DNA of 64,000 nt from Brevibacterium sp. CCUG 69071 (GTDB lineage Bacteria; Actinomycetota; Actinomycetes; Actinomycetales; Brevibacteriaceae): positions 992,001 through 1,056,000 of the forward strand of contig NZ_PGFV01000001.1 in the NCBI RefSeq assembly GCF_021023135.1, given 5' to 3'. Within the stretch, counting starts at the first letter, position 1, and every line of letters begins with the position of its first letter. A program made the position numbers and the translations under genes. Below the pieces are notes generated by a model. That model was not told where the DNA came from. It worked only from the letters and a program-made list of their open reading frames with translations, and made no database searches. Below are positions 44,051 to 54,481 of the stretch, in pieces.

Positions 44051-45628
44051 TCAGTAGGCGAATGACAGGACGTCGTCGCCGTCATTCGTGATCGTCGGTG
44101 TGTGCTTCTTCTTCGACTCGGCGAGTTCGGGCATCGCCGAGGCGACCCCTCCCCTGATGTAGACCGTGAGCAGCCGCAGTTCGACGACCATCAGCACGCC
44201 GTAGACCAGAGACAGGCTGATCAGGGAGAACAGGAGCATCGGAGGGGTCACTTCGGGTGAGAGGGCGGCTTGGGTGAACATGTACACCCCGTCGAGCTGG
44301 GCCGGGTTGGGAGCGACGACGAAGGGCTGGCGGCCCATCTCCGTGAACACCCAGCCGGCGGAGTTCGCGATGAAGGGGGTGGTGATGGCCAGCAGCGCAC
44401 CGCGCATCAGCCAGGTCGAGCGCGGAACGGTTCCCTTGCGGGTCAGCCACAGTCCGATGACACAGACCCCGGCGGCGATCAGGCCGAAGCCGATCATGAA
44501 GCGGAATCCCCAGTAGGTGACGATCATGATGGGCTGGTAGTCGATGGCCTCCCCCGCATGCTGGCCGTACTTGGGGTCATCGGGCAGGTTGGTGCCGTAC
44601 TTCTCCTGGTAGTCCGGCAGCAGGGTGTTGACGCCGTGGACGGGGGTGGAGAAGTCGCCCTTGGCCAGGAACGAGAGGAGTCCGGGAATCTCGAAGATGT
44701 TCTCGACTCCGTCGCAGTCGTTCGTCGCGGGGTCGCCGATGGTGAGCACGGAGAATTCGGTGCCGTCGTGGCAGGCGCCTTCGGCCGAGGCCATCTTCAT
44801 CGGCTGCTGTTCGAACATCAGCTTGGCCTGCACGTCGCCGGTGATGGCGACCCCGGCGAAGGCGATGATTCCGACGATGGCGCCGATGCGCAGGGAGCGG
44901 ATCCACACGGCGTGGTCGATTCTGTCGCGGCCGGGCACCTCGGGCGCCTCGCCGACGACGACCTTGCCTGACTCATCGACCGTGTCGATGCCGTCACGGC
45001 GCCGCCGGTGCAGGTGGTACCAGGAGATGCCGAGCAGGAAGGAGCCGCCGACGGCGAGTGCGCCGAAGAGCGTGTGCGTGTAGGCCGCCAAGGCGGTGTT
45101 GTTCGTCAGCACCGCCCACACGTCGGTCATCACCGGCCGGCCGTCGACCATCTCGACGCCGACGGGGTGCTGCATCCACGAGTTCGCGACGATGATGAAG
45201 TACGCGGAGATCCAGGACCCGATGACCGCGCACCACAGCGCGCCGAGGTGGATCGCCCGTGGGAGCCGGCCCCACCCGAAGATCCAGAGACCGAGGAAAG
45301 TCGATTCGAGGAAGAAGGCGAGAAGTGCCTCCAGCGCCAGCGGGGCGCCGAAGACGTCGCCGACGAAGCGGGAGTACTCGCTCCAGGCCATTCCGAACTG
45401 GAACTCCTGGACCAGGCCGGTGGCCACACCCATGATGAAGTTGATGAGGAAGAGCTTGCCGAAGAACTTCGTACTCCGCAGATACACCTCGTTGCCGGTG
45501 CGGTGATACATCGTCTGCAGAATCGCGACGAGCATCCCGAGCCCGAGGGTGAGCGGAACCATCCAGAAGTGATAGACGGTGGTGATGCCGAATTGCCACC
45601 GTCCGATGAGAACCGGGTCGAGGTCCAT
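44051..45628 (-). CDS. cydA: Cytochrome bd oxidase subunit I
   Basis: A 525-residue CydA: MDLDPVLIGRWQFGITTVYHFWMVPLTLGLG with the haem-ligand histidine, GRLPRAIHLGALWCAVIGSWISAYFI, a quinone-binding Q-loop of the short type, and GRQPFVV near the C-terminus. The ATG at 45628 is preferred over GTG 45634 because GGAG lies 5 bp upstream. Two tandem BlaI-type operators lie 27-60 bp upstream of the start, so the operon is probably repressed by the BlaI protein encoded divergently. Confidence 0.96.
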   Translation of the reverse strand: MDLDPVLIGRWQFGITTVYHFWMVPLTLGLGMLVAILQTMYHRTGNEVYLRSTKFFGKLFLINFIMGVATGLVQEFQFGMAWSEYSRFVGDVFGAPLALEALLAFFLESTFLGLWIFGWGRLPRAIHLGALWCAVIGSWISAYFIIVANSWMQHPVGVEMVDGRPVMTDVWAVLTNNTALAAYTHTLFGALAVGGSFLLGISWYHLHRRRRDGIDTVDESGKVVVGEAPEVPGRDRIDHAVWIRSLRIGAIVGIIAFAGVAITGDVQAKLMFEQQPMKMASAEGACHDGTEFSVLTIGDPATNDCDGVENIFEIPGLLSFLAKGDFSTPVHGVNTLLPDYQEKYGTNLPDDPKYGQHAGEAIDYQPIMIVTYWGFRFMIGFGLIAAGVCVIGLWLTRKGTVPRSTWLMRGALLAITTPFIANSAGWVFTEMGRQPFVVAPNPAQLDGVYMFTQAALSPEVTPPMLLFSLISLSLVYGVLMVVELRLLTVYIRGGVASAMPELAESKKKHTPTITNDGDDVLSFAY

Positions 45629-45654
45629 GGGCACTCCGTTCGGAAAGACTGTTT

Positions 45655-45688
45655 TTCTACGTCACGTAGAATTCTACATCCAGTAGAA
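45655..45688. promoter_or_regulatory. Tandem BlaI-type operators upstream of cydA
   Basis: Two abutting copies of TTCTAC-N5-GTAGAA (45655-45671 and 45672-45688), each a perfect dyad. They lie over the expected cydA promoter. A third, imperfect copy stands before blaI. Confidence 0.8.
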
Positions 45689-45855
45689 ACGGTCTCGTCG
45701 TCGTTTCGCCATTCAGAATGATTCGTACCAGCGCCGAGCGGCCATCGCCCGACTGCTTCCAGGCTACTCCCCGAAGCAGCGGCAGTCGCGGCCTCCGCAC
45801 GGCCGGAGATCCGGGCGCGCGAAACCCACGACACGTTGAGTCATGTCACATGGAA

Positions 45856-45872
45856 TTCGACACGTTGTAGAG
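45856..45872. promoter_or_regulatory. BlaI-type operator upstream of blaI
   Basis: TTCGAC-N5-GTAGAG matches 10 of 12 arm positions of the cydA operators and lies 50 bp upstream of the blaI start, fitting autorepression. Confidence 0.7.
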
Positions 45873-45921
45873 GTAGAATCGGTGAGCAGAGAGAAACATC
45901 ACCACGAAGGACAAGGACACT

Positions 45922-46284
45922 GTGGGAACACTGGGCGAACTCGAACGAAGCGTCATGGACGCCATCTGGGTGCATGACGACGGACTGAGTGCTGCCGAAC
46001 TCCGCGATGTCCTCGCCGATCGCGATCTGGCGCTGACGACGGTGCACACCGTCCTCACCCGACTCGAGAAGAAGGGCTTCGTCACCCGAGATCGCAGCAT
46101 CCGACCGCACCGCTACCTCGCGGTGTCCACGCGCGAAGACCATGTTGCCGAGCTGATGACGGAGATGCTCTCCCAGGCTCCCGATCGCCAGGCTGTTCTC
46201 GCTCGGTTCCTCGGTACGGTGTCCGAAGCCGACACCAAGGCGCTGCGCACCCTGCTCGGGCGCAACCACTCGACCAACTCCTGA
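45922..46284 (+). CDS. blaI: BlaI/MecI-family transcriptional repressor
   Basis: A 120-residue winged-helix repressor: LGELERSVMDAIWVHDDGLSAAELRDVLADRDLALTTVHTVLTRLEKKGFVTRD in order, then a helical dimer domain. Family members are inactivated by proteolysis triggered by an M56 membrane partner, and such a gene follows 18 bp downstream. In M. tuberculosis the homologue is known to act on respiratory genes rather than beta-lactamase alone. Operators at its own promoter and at cydA make it the likely regulator of cytochrome bd. The start codon is GTG. Confidence 0.9.
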   Translation: MGTLGELERSVMDAIWVHDDGLSAAELRDVLADRDLALTTVHTVLTRLEKKGFVTRDRSIRPHRYLAVSTREDHVAELMTEMLSQAPDRQAVLARFLGTVSEADTKALRTLLGRNHSTNS

Positions 46285-46302
46285 CTCAGGTCGGTCACCG
46301 CC

Positions 46303-47196
46303 ATGACCATCGTGGGATCGATCCTTGCGGTCCTCGCTTTTCTGCTCGCGTGGCCGATTCCGTCTGCCCTCTCGCGTTTCCGCGGCGACCCGATCTCCGA
46401 GGTCGTCCTCTGGCAGTCGGTCGGACTCTCCGGTGGTCTCTCCCTCATCGGCACCGCCCTGGCTTTCGCGGTCTCCCCCTCGTCCTCGAGTCTCCCCCAG
46501 GGCCTATGGCAGCTCGTGCGCGGCGAGTCCCACACCGAACTCTCCATTCTCGCCTGGGTCTTCCTCGTCATCGCGCTCCTGCTCATCGGTCGGCTCCTGG
46601 GATGCCTGGCCCTGACCTTCTACACCGCCCGCAGGACCCGGCTGCGCCATGACGAGATCCTGCACCTGCTCAGCGAACCCTCGGCGACCCATCCCGACAC
46701 GAGGATCATCGCCACAGACGAAGCGGTCGCCTACTGCCTTCCCCAAGGACCCAGAAAAGGCACCGCCGTGCTCTCGACAGGACTGCTCGAAGCACTGGGT
46801 GAGAACGAACGCACCGCGGTCATCGCCCATGAGCGGGCGCATCTGGACTTCCGTCATGATGTGCTCGTCATCCCCTTCGCCGCCTGGCATCGGGCGCTGC
46901 CGTTCTTCTCTGCCACAGCGATCGGACTGAATTCGGTCAACCGGCTCATCGAACTGATGGCCGATGATCAGGCCCGCAAGCACGTCGATCCGCTGATTCT
47001 GGCTCAGGCGGTGCGCGCGGCGGCGGCGATCAGTCCGGAGCACCGAGGCGATCTCTCCGAGCAGCGCATCCGCCGCCTCTCGCGCCCGCTGGATTCGACC
47101 CGGATCCCGGTCAGACTGACCTCGATCCTGCTCGCGATCCTGCTGCTGCTCGTGCCCACCGCGCTCATCCTCACCCCCGCGGTCTTCGGGCTCTGA
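46303..47196 (+). CDS. M56-family membrane metallopeptidase (BlaR1-like, no sensor domain)
   Basis: A 297-residue membrane protein. Helices lie at about 1-20, 33-58, 80-108 and 190-215, with a last helix at 272-295. The zinc site HERAH is at 176-180, and ELMADDQA at about 223 supplies the third ligand. There is no extracellular penicillin-binding domain, so it is the short actinobacterial type that senses an unknown signal and presumably cleaves BlaI. It is co-transcribed with blaI; a terminator follows at 47259. Confidence 0.88.
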   Translation: MTIVGSILAVLAFLLAWPIPSALSRFRGDPISEVVLWQSVGLSGGLSLIGTALAFAVSPSSSSLPQGLWQLVRGESHTELSILAWVFLVIALLLIGRLLGCLALTFYTARRTRLRHDEILHLLSEPSATHPDTRIIATDEAVAYCLPQGPRKGTAVLSTGLLEALGENERTAVIAHERAHLDFRHDVLVIPFAAWHRALPFFSATAIGLNSVNRLIELMADDQARKHVDPLILAQAVRAAAAISPEHRGDLSEQRIRRLSRPLDSTRIPVRLTSILLAILLLLVPTALILTPAVFGL

Positions 47197-47258
47197 TGTT
47201 CTTCAGGCGCTGATAGTCTTCTTCAGTCTCTGAAGATCTTCGGCCTCTGAACGACAGG

Positions 47259-47290
47259 AGCCCCCGACCGCTGCTGCGGCCGGGGGCTCC
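47259..47290. terminator. Terminator between the M56 gene and parE
   Basis: AGCCCCCG (47259-47266) pairs with CGGGGGCT (47281-47288), and CCGC/GCGG pair inside. It lies between converging genes and could serve both. Confidence 0.75.
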
Positions 47291-47375
47291 GTTCTCTGAT
47301 GCCGCCGCGTTCGCTCAGCCAATCACCGCGACTTCGGCTCTCGACCGGGATGTCGGCTCTCGACCGGGACGTCGC

Positions 47376-49487
47376 TCAGCTGTCGATGCGTTCGGCGTCG
47401 AGGACCGCGGCACCGGAGACGATGAATTCCTTCCGCGGTCCCACCGAGGAGCCCATGAGGAGTTCGAAGGTGTTCTCGGCGGCTTCGGCATCGGCCATCG
47501 TGACTCTGCGCAGTGTGCGCATGTCCGGGTCCATCGTCGTCTCGGCCAACTGGTCGGCATCCATCTCGCCGAGTCCCTTGTAGCGCTGGATCGGCTCTTT
47601 GTAGGTCTTCTTGGACTTCTCGAGCTTCTTCAGCAGCGCGTGCAGCTCGGCTTCCGAGTAGGTGTAGACGACGTCGTTGGGGGTTCCGCGCTTCGTCACG
47701 ACCTCCACCCGATGCAGCGGCGGCACCGCGGCGAAGACCCTTCCCTCTTCGACCAGGGGCTTCATGTAGCGGAAGAACAGGGTCAGCAGCAGGGTGCGGA
47801 TGTGGGCGCCGTCGACGTCGGCATCGGTCATGATGATGACTCGGCCGTAGCGGGCGGCCTCGACGTCGAAGCTGCGACCGGACCCGGCGCCGATGACCTG
47901 GATCAGGGCGGCGCATTCCACATTGGCCAGCATGTCGGCCAGGGTCGCCTTCTGGACGTTGAGGATCTTGCCGCGGATCGGGAACAGTGCCTGATGATCG
48001 GAGTTGCGGGCGGCCTTGGCCGTGCCCATCGCCGAGTCGCCCTCGACGATGAACAGCTCCGTGTTCTCCACTCCGTTGTCACGGCAGTCGTAGAGCTTCG
48101 CCGGCAGCGAGGACGCCTCGAGCGCGGTCTTGCGACGCTGATTCTCCTTGTGCGTGCGTGCTGAGATGCGCGACTTGAGTTCGGCGACGACCTTCTCCAT
48201 GAGCACGGCCGCCTGCTGCTTCTCGGCCCGCTTCGTCGACGACAGGATGTCGCCGAGCTGCGCTTCGACGGTCTTGGCCACGATCTGGCGGACCGCGGCA
48301 GTGCCGAGGACCTCCTTGGTCTGGCCCTCGAACTGCGGTTCGGACAGCTGCACGGTGACCACCGCGGTCAGACCGGCGAGGACATCGTCCTTCTCGAGTT
48401 TGTCCTTGCCGAGTTTGAGCTTGCGCGCATTCGCCTCGACGGCCTTGCGCATCGCCTTGAGGCTGGCTTGTTCGAACCCGGAGAGGTGGGTGCCGCCGTG
48501 CGGGGTGGAGACGACGTTGACGAAGGACTTGATCTTCGTGTCATAGCCGGTCCCCCAGCGCAGCGCGATGTCGACGCCGACTTCGCGTTCGACCTCTTTC
48601 GAGACCAGGTGCCCGGTCGAGTCGAGCACCGGCACCGTCTCCTTGAAGCTGCCGGTGTTCTGCAGTCGCCAGGTGTCGGTGATCGGCGGATCGATCGAGA
48701 GGTGGTCGACGAATTCGGTGATGCCGCCGTCGAACTTGAAGACCTCTTCGCGTTCGGCGATGACTTCGCCCGTCTCATCGCGGGCGACGCGGCGGCGATC
48801 GACGATGCGCAGCTCGAGTCCGGGAACGAGGAACGCCGTCTGTCGGGCGCGCTCGACGAGGTGCGGGTAGTCGAACTGGGCCTTGGAGAGGAAGATCTGC
48901 GGATCGGCCCAGTACTGGACCCGGGTGCCGGTGGCTCCGCGTTTGGCCTTGCCGACGATGTCGAGGCCGGTCGCCTCCTGGAACTCCTCGAAGGGGTTGT
49001 CGGGTCCAGGCTGGCCCGAAGAGTCGTCGAATCGGCCGGGCACACCTCGGCGGAAGGACATCTTGTGCACCTTCGAACCGCGGATGACCTCGACGTCGAG
49101 GCGCGCGGACAGGGCATTGACGACGGAGGCGCCGACACCGTGCAGTCCGCCGGAGGCCGCATAGGAGGTGCCGCCGAACTTGCCGCCGGCGTGGAGCTTG
49201 GTCATCACGACCTCCACACCGGTCAGCCCGGTCTTCGGCTCGATGTCGACAGGGATGCCGCGGCCCTTGTCGGTCACCGCGACCGAGCCGTCGGGGGCGA
49301 GCTCGATGAGGATCTCTTTGCCGTGACCACCCAGGGCCTCGTCGACGGAGTTGTCGATGACCTCCCACAGACAGTGCATGAGTCCGCGGGAGTCCGTCGT
49401 TCCTATGTACATTCCCGGGCGCTTGCGCACCGCCTCGAGTCCGGACAGAACTGACAGATGCCTGGCGCCGTAGCTTTCGTCTTCCAC
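47376..49487 (-). CDS. parE: DNA topoisomerase IV/gyrase-type subunit B
   Basis: A 703-residue type IIA ATPase subunit: YGARHLSVLSGLEAVRKRPGMYIG, the ATP site DNSVDEALGGHG and GGLHGVGASVVNAL, and the TOPRIM domain with FIVEGDSAMG and IMTDADVDGAHIRTLLLTLFF. The C-terminus has RYKGLGEMDADQLAETTMDP. It lies away from dnaA and recF, so it is the second GyrB-type protein rather than gyrB itself. No parC was seen in the window. It stands alone between a terminator and a lipoprotein gene. Confidence 0.9.
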   Translation of the reverse strand: MEDESYGARHLSVLSGLEAVRKRPGMYIGTTDSRGLMHCLWEVIDNSVDEALGGHGKEILIELAPDGSVAVTDKGRGIPVDIEPKTGLTGVEVVMTKLHAGGKFGGTSYAASGGLHGVGASVVNALSARLDVEVIRGSKVHKMSFRRGVPGRFDDSSGQPGPDNPFEEFQEATGLDIVGKAKRGATGTRVQYWADPQIFLSKAQFDYPHLVERARQTAFLVPGLELRIVDRRRVARDETGEVIAEREEVFKFDGGITEFVDHLSIDPPITDTWRLQNTGSFKETVPVLDSTGHLVSKEVEREVGVDIALRWGTGYDTKIKSFVNVVSTPHGGTHLSGFEQASLKAMRKAVEANARKLKLGKDKLEKDDVLAGLTAVVTVQLSEPQFEGQTKEVLGTAAVRQIVAKTVEAQLGDILSSTKRAEKQQAAVLMEKVVAELKSRISARTHKENQRRKTALEASSLPAKLYDCRDNGVENTELFIVEGDSAMGTAKAARNSDHQALFPIRGKILNVQKATLADMLANVECAALIQVIGAGSGRSFDVEAARYGRVIIMTDADVDGAHIRTLLLTLFFRYMKPLVEEGRVFAAVPPLHRVEVVTKRGTPNDVVYTYSEAELHALLKKLEKSKKTYKEPIQRYKGLGEMDADQLAETTMDPDMRTLRRVTMADAEAAENTFELLMGSSVGPRKEFIVSGAAVLDAERIDS

Positions 49488-49614
49488 AGATTTCCTCTCG
49501 TTCGATTAAATCCTAATCGCTGGCGGCCCGGATCCCGCATTCCTCGGTGCCGTGTCGAGATCCGATCCCCGCGAAACTGCGCTTTTCGGCCGCTTTTGCT
49601 GAAACAATGACGGC

Positions 49615-50466
49615 ATGACGCGTTCCCGCCTTCTCCTGCCTCTCGTGTTGTGCGCCGGGCTCGCACTGCCGGGTCTGAGCGCCTGCGGCGAGGACGTCGG
49701 CACACCGTCCGCCCCGACCCCGGTCGATCCCGAGGCCGTAGCCGATCCCACCGAGTCCGGCACCCAGGCCGCCGAACCCGACGCCGGTGCCGCGGACGGA
49801 ACGAAGTCCCCAGCTCCCGAGGCCGATCTCAGCGGCCGCACCATCGCCATCGATCCCGGTCACAACGGAGGAAATGCCTCCCACACCTCGGAGATCGCCC
49901 GTCCCGTGCCCGATGGTCGAGGCGGGACGAAGGCCTGCAATACGACGGGCACCGCGACCGCCTCGGACTTTCCGGAGACCGATTTCACCTGGGCCGTCGC
50001 CGGCATCCTCACCGAATCCCTTGAGGATGCCGGCGCCGAGGTGGTCCTCAGTCGCCACGACAACGACGGAGTCGGTCCGTGCGTGGATGAGCGGGGCACC
50101 TTCGCCGATGACGCCGATGTGCTCGTGAGCATCCACGCCAATGGCAGCGAGTCCACCTCGGTGCAGGGTTTCCACGTCATCGTCGCGAAGCCGGGGACTT
50201 CCGCCGACGTCGAAGAGGACTCGGACCGGCTGGCGAAGTCGCTGAGCTCGTCCATGGGCGAGTCCTTCACTCAGAACACGGCCTACGGCAAGCAGGCGAT
50301 CAGTCGCCGTCCGGACCTGGCGGGGCTGAACAACGCCTCGGTGCCCGCCGTCATCGTCGAGTGCGGCGAGATGCGCAATCCCGAGGAGGCGAAGCTGATG
50401 GAGGAGAAGTCCGGTCAGCAGAAGTACGCGGACGCCCTGCTGCACGGCATCCTCGACTGGTTCTGA
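49615..50466 (+). CDS. Lipoprotein N-acetylmuramoyl-L-alanine amidase (Amidase_3)
   Basis: A 283-residue exported enzyme. The signal peptide MTRSRLLLPLVLCAGLALPGLSAC ends at a lipobox (LSAC, lipidated C24). A disordered linker follows to about residue 72. The catalytic domain has IAIDPGHNGG with the first zinc histidine (H83), VLVSIHANG with another, and VIVECGEM with the catalytic glutamate. It cleaves the amide between MurNAc and the stem peptide of peptidoglycan outside the cell membrane. A hairpin terminator follows at 50473. Confidence 0.92.
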   Translation: MTRSRLLLPLVLCAGLALPGLSACGEDVGTPSAPTPVDPEAVADPTESGTQAAEPDAGAADGTKSPAPEADLSGRTIAIDPGHNGGNASHTSEIARPVPDGRGGTKACNTTGTATASDFPETDFTWAVAGILTESLEDAGAEVVLSRHDNDGVGPCVDERGTFADDADVLVSIHANGSESTSVQGFHVIVAKPGTSADVEEDSDRLAKSLSSSMGESFTQNTAYGKQAISRRPDLAGLNNASVPAVIVECGEMRNPEEAKLMEEKSGQQKYADALLHGILDWF

Positions 50467-50472
50467 ACGAAA

Positions 50473-50504
50473 GACAGCCGCGGCCCGAGCGGACCGCGGC
50501 TGTC
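50473..50504. terminator. Bidirectional terminator between amidase and sigma factor genes
   Basis: GACAGCCGCGG (50473-50483) pairs perfectly with CCGCGGCTGTC (50494-50504) across a 10-nt loop, placed between converging stops. Confidence 0.8.
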
Positions 50505-50537
50505 TCATCATCCGTCTGCGAAGGACTCCTCGACGAA

Positions 50538-52007
<1,470 letters not shown>

Positions 52008-52184
52008 GTGTTCACCTTTCGCGAGCGTTGAAACTTCTCCATGCATCAGGACAGTACTAAGACCCATGTCAAGGGGTCCGAGGATCGGTCCCAGGGCGAA
52101 CGCAGAGTTCTCCCATGATGCAATGACAGGGTCAACGCTCAATTTTCTCACGTTATTCCCGCCTTTGCGAATCGACGTTCGGCT

Positions 52185-53396
52185 TCAGAACGGGGCGGTC
52201 GGTGTCGCCATCAGCCAGCGGGGCAGGTAACCGGCCTCCACGGCCCCCGTGATCAGCTTCGCCATCCCATGCTCCGCGTCGAGCTCGAGGGCGGCGCGGG
52301 CGAACTGCTCGGCCATCGTCGATCCGCCCAGGGCCCATTCGAACCAGGCGATGACGGCATAGGCGGTGGCTCGAACATCGGGATGGCCGAGCGGGAGATA
52401 GGCCCGGAGGAATGCGATGCCCACCAGCACATCCCGAGGGCGCGGCGAGCGCGCTGACAGTCCCACGATCTGCCCGGCCGCCGCCGCTGAGGATCCTTGC
52501 CTCCGGGCGATCTCGTACAGCTGGCCCGGCGCACAGTCGAGGACCGCCTCGGGGACGAAGTCTGGGTGATCGAAGCTGAGGATCATCTCGAGCGTGTCCC
52601 TGGACCATTTCTGACCGAGGATGGTGTCGATGGCGATGACCGTGCGCAGACCGAGCAGATTCGAGAACTCCGATTCCTCGAAGGCGGCGTCGTCGCGACG
52701 GATTCGGTCGAGTTCCGGATAGACCTCGGCGAGGACGTCGAAGGCTTCGCGCAGCTCCATTGCTGTGGTCTCGGCGTCCTTGCGGCTGAGGGCGAACTCT
52801 TCATCGCTCAGGGGTCTGGTCACGAGTTCCTGCGGTGAGGCCACGGGGTTGGAGCCTCCGGCGATGAGTTCGGTCGCGCAGGCAGAGGTGGTGGCATCGG
52901 CGAGCGGCCTGCGGTTCTCTCCGTCCTCGTCGATCCGACCGAAGCTCTCCCCGGCGATCCACCACGCGCTCAGAGTGTCGATCTCCTTCTCGCCCAGGGA
53001 GATGGCGATCTCGTCGATCGCCGCCCTGATCAGTCCCCTGTGCACCTGGAGGTACTCGCCGGAGTCGGCTGGGTCGCCGGATACTGCAGGGTCACCGGAG
53101 CCGGCTCGGTCGCCGATCGAGCCGATGCTCAGGTACTCCTCGTCGTAGAGGAGGAGGAAGACCCCGCTGACAGCGCACGCGCGCGAGATCAGATCGGCGT
53201 ACCACCCGCCGCCTTCGGCGACGATGCACGCGGCCGTCTCAAGTGTGAAGTCGGTGCGCAACGTCGTCGCGCACGACTGCGTTCCATCGGCCTCGGTGCC
53301 GACGATGACGGCGACCAGACTGTCCTGCGGGATGTAGCCGAGGGTGTGCGGCACGATCCCGATGATGTCCTCGGCGGTTCTGGCTGGAGTCTCCAT
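52185..53396 (-). CDS. DUF4192 protein
   Basis: A 403-residue actinobacterial protein of unknown function. The family start EDIIGIVPHTLGYIPQDSLVAVIVG is clear, with LRTDF and LLLYDEEY following. The second half has helical repeats and LPLGHPDVRATAYAVIAWFEWALGGSTMAEQFARAAL, typical of the family. The ATG at 53396 follows GAGGAG; the longer start at 53411 has none. It lies upstream of and in the same direction as the sigma factor, separated by about 177 bp. Confidence 0.85.
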   Translation of the reverse strand: METPARTAEDIIGIVPHTLGYIPQDSLVAVIVGTEADGTQSCATTLRTDFTLETAACIVAEGGGWYADLISRACAVSGVFLLLYDEEYLSIGSIGDRAGSGDPAVSGDPADSGEYLQVHRGLIRAAIDEIAISLGEKEIDTLSAWWIAGESFGRIDEDGENRRPLADATTSACATELIAGGSNPVASPQELVTRPLSDEEFALSRKDAETTAMELREAFDVLAEVYPELDRIRRDDAAFEESEFSNLLGLRTVIAIDTILGQKWSRDTLEMILSFDHPDFVPEAVLDCAPGQLYEIARRQGSSAAAAGQIVGLSARSPRPRDVLVGIAFLRAYLPLGHPDVRATAYAVIAWFEWALGGSTMAEQFARAALELDAEHGMAKLITGAVEAGYLPRWLMATPTAPF

Positions 53397-53602
53397 GGCT
53401 TCTCTCCTCACGTCCTTCTGCCGCTGCGCTGCGGCCCTGTGCCAACTTCAGCCGAATGTCCTTCCACTGCGCCAGACTCGCCGGCCCGCCTGTGGAAGAC
53501 GTCCCCGTGTCCACAGGGCGATTGCACTCGAGTCGCATCATCGGTCCCCACGGAGATCCGGGCCGAATTGCATCAGGGGGCCGACTGGCATAGAAGGGAG
53601 GT

Positions 53603-54394
53603 GTGGCGAAGAGACAGATATTCACAGCCCCCAGCGCGCAAGTCGTCGACATCAAGACGGGTACCGCACGACTCGAGAAGGTCGACGGCGAGGCCGACAG
53701 CTATGTCCTCCACGTCAACGGCGTCCCCTCCTCGTCGATCACCCTCAGCGATCCCCTGCGCCTCGACTTCGAGTACCTCGACTGGATGTTCCGTGCGATC
53801 GAGGTCCAGGCTGCTGCCGGGTCGCTGCGTGCCGTCCACATCGGCGCCGCCGGCTGCGCCCTGGCCCGGGCGCTGCATGCGGCGCGGCCGGGGTCGAAGC
53901 AGACGGCGATCGACATCGACCCCGTGCTGCTCGACTGTTCGCGTCGGTGGTTCGACCTGCCCCGCTCCCCCGCCTTGGCCCTGCGCGCCGGTGACGGGGC
54001 AGTCGAGATCGACTCCTTCCGGCCCGACACCCTCGACGTCCTCGTCCGCGATGCCTTCTCCTCCGACGAGGTTCCCGCGGACTTGCAGACCGACACGTTC
54101 TTCGCCGCCTGCGCACTCGCACTCAAGGACACCGGCATCTACCTCGCCAATGTCCCCGACTCCGGCGACCACCGGGTGCTCAAGGCCGAACTGGTGGAGC
54201 TGCGTAGGCATTTCGCGCACTGTGCCGCGGCCACCGAACCAGCGATCCTCAAGGGCCGCAGGCGCGGCAATGTCGTGGTCTTCGCCTCGAATTCTCCCCT
54301 CCCCACGGCCGATCTCGATCGTCGTCTGCGCACCGCCCACACCATGGCGACGTTCCTCGACGAAGACGAATTGCGCTCCCGCCTCGGCGTGTGA
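53603..54394 (+). CDS. Spermidine synthase-like SAM-dependent methyltransferase-fold protein
   Basis: A 263-residue protein with the spermidine-synthase Rossmann fold: LDFEYLDWMF, VHIGAAGCALARAL (nucleotide loop), TAIDIDPVLLDCSRRWF, LRAGDGAVEI and VLVRDAFSSDEVP. The aminopropyl-donor Asp of true SpeE (GGGDG) is altered, so it may have another substrate. The GTG start is close to GGGAGG. Such proteins are common beside helR in this group by recall; the role is unknown. Confidence 0.8.
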   Translation: MAKRQIFTAPSAQVVDIKTGTARLEKVDGEADSYVLHVNGVPSSSITLSDPLRLDFEYLDWMFRAIEVQAAAGSLRAVHIGAAGCALARALHAARPGSKQTAIDIDPVLLDCSRRWFDLPRSPALALRAGDGAVEIDSFRPDTLDVLVRDAFSSDEVPADLQTDTFFAACALALKDTGIYLANVPDSGDHRVLKAELVELRRHFAHCAAATEPAILKGRRRGNVVVFASNSPLPTADLDRRLRTAHTMATFLDEDELRSRLGV

Positions 54395-54432
54395 CAGAGA
54401 GCACGGGGACCGAATTGTGGTGTTCGGCTACA

Positions 54433-54467
54433 TTCGGCGCCGAAAGTTCGGCATAATTGAATGCCGA
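54433..54467. promoter_or_regulatory. Palindromes in the helR promoter region
   Basis: TTCGGCGCCGAA (54433-54444) is a perfect palindrome. TCGGCAT-N6-ATGCCGA (54448-54467) is a second dyad that ends 15 bp before the helR start. TTCGGC also occurs at 54423. They may be operators. The known rifampicin-associated element was not found. Confidence 0.5.
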
Positions 54468-54481
54468 CCGGGGAAGGTGAG

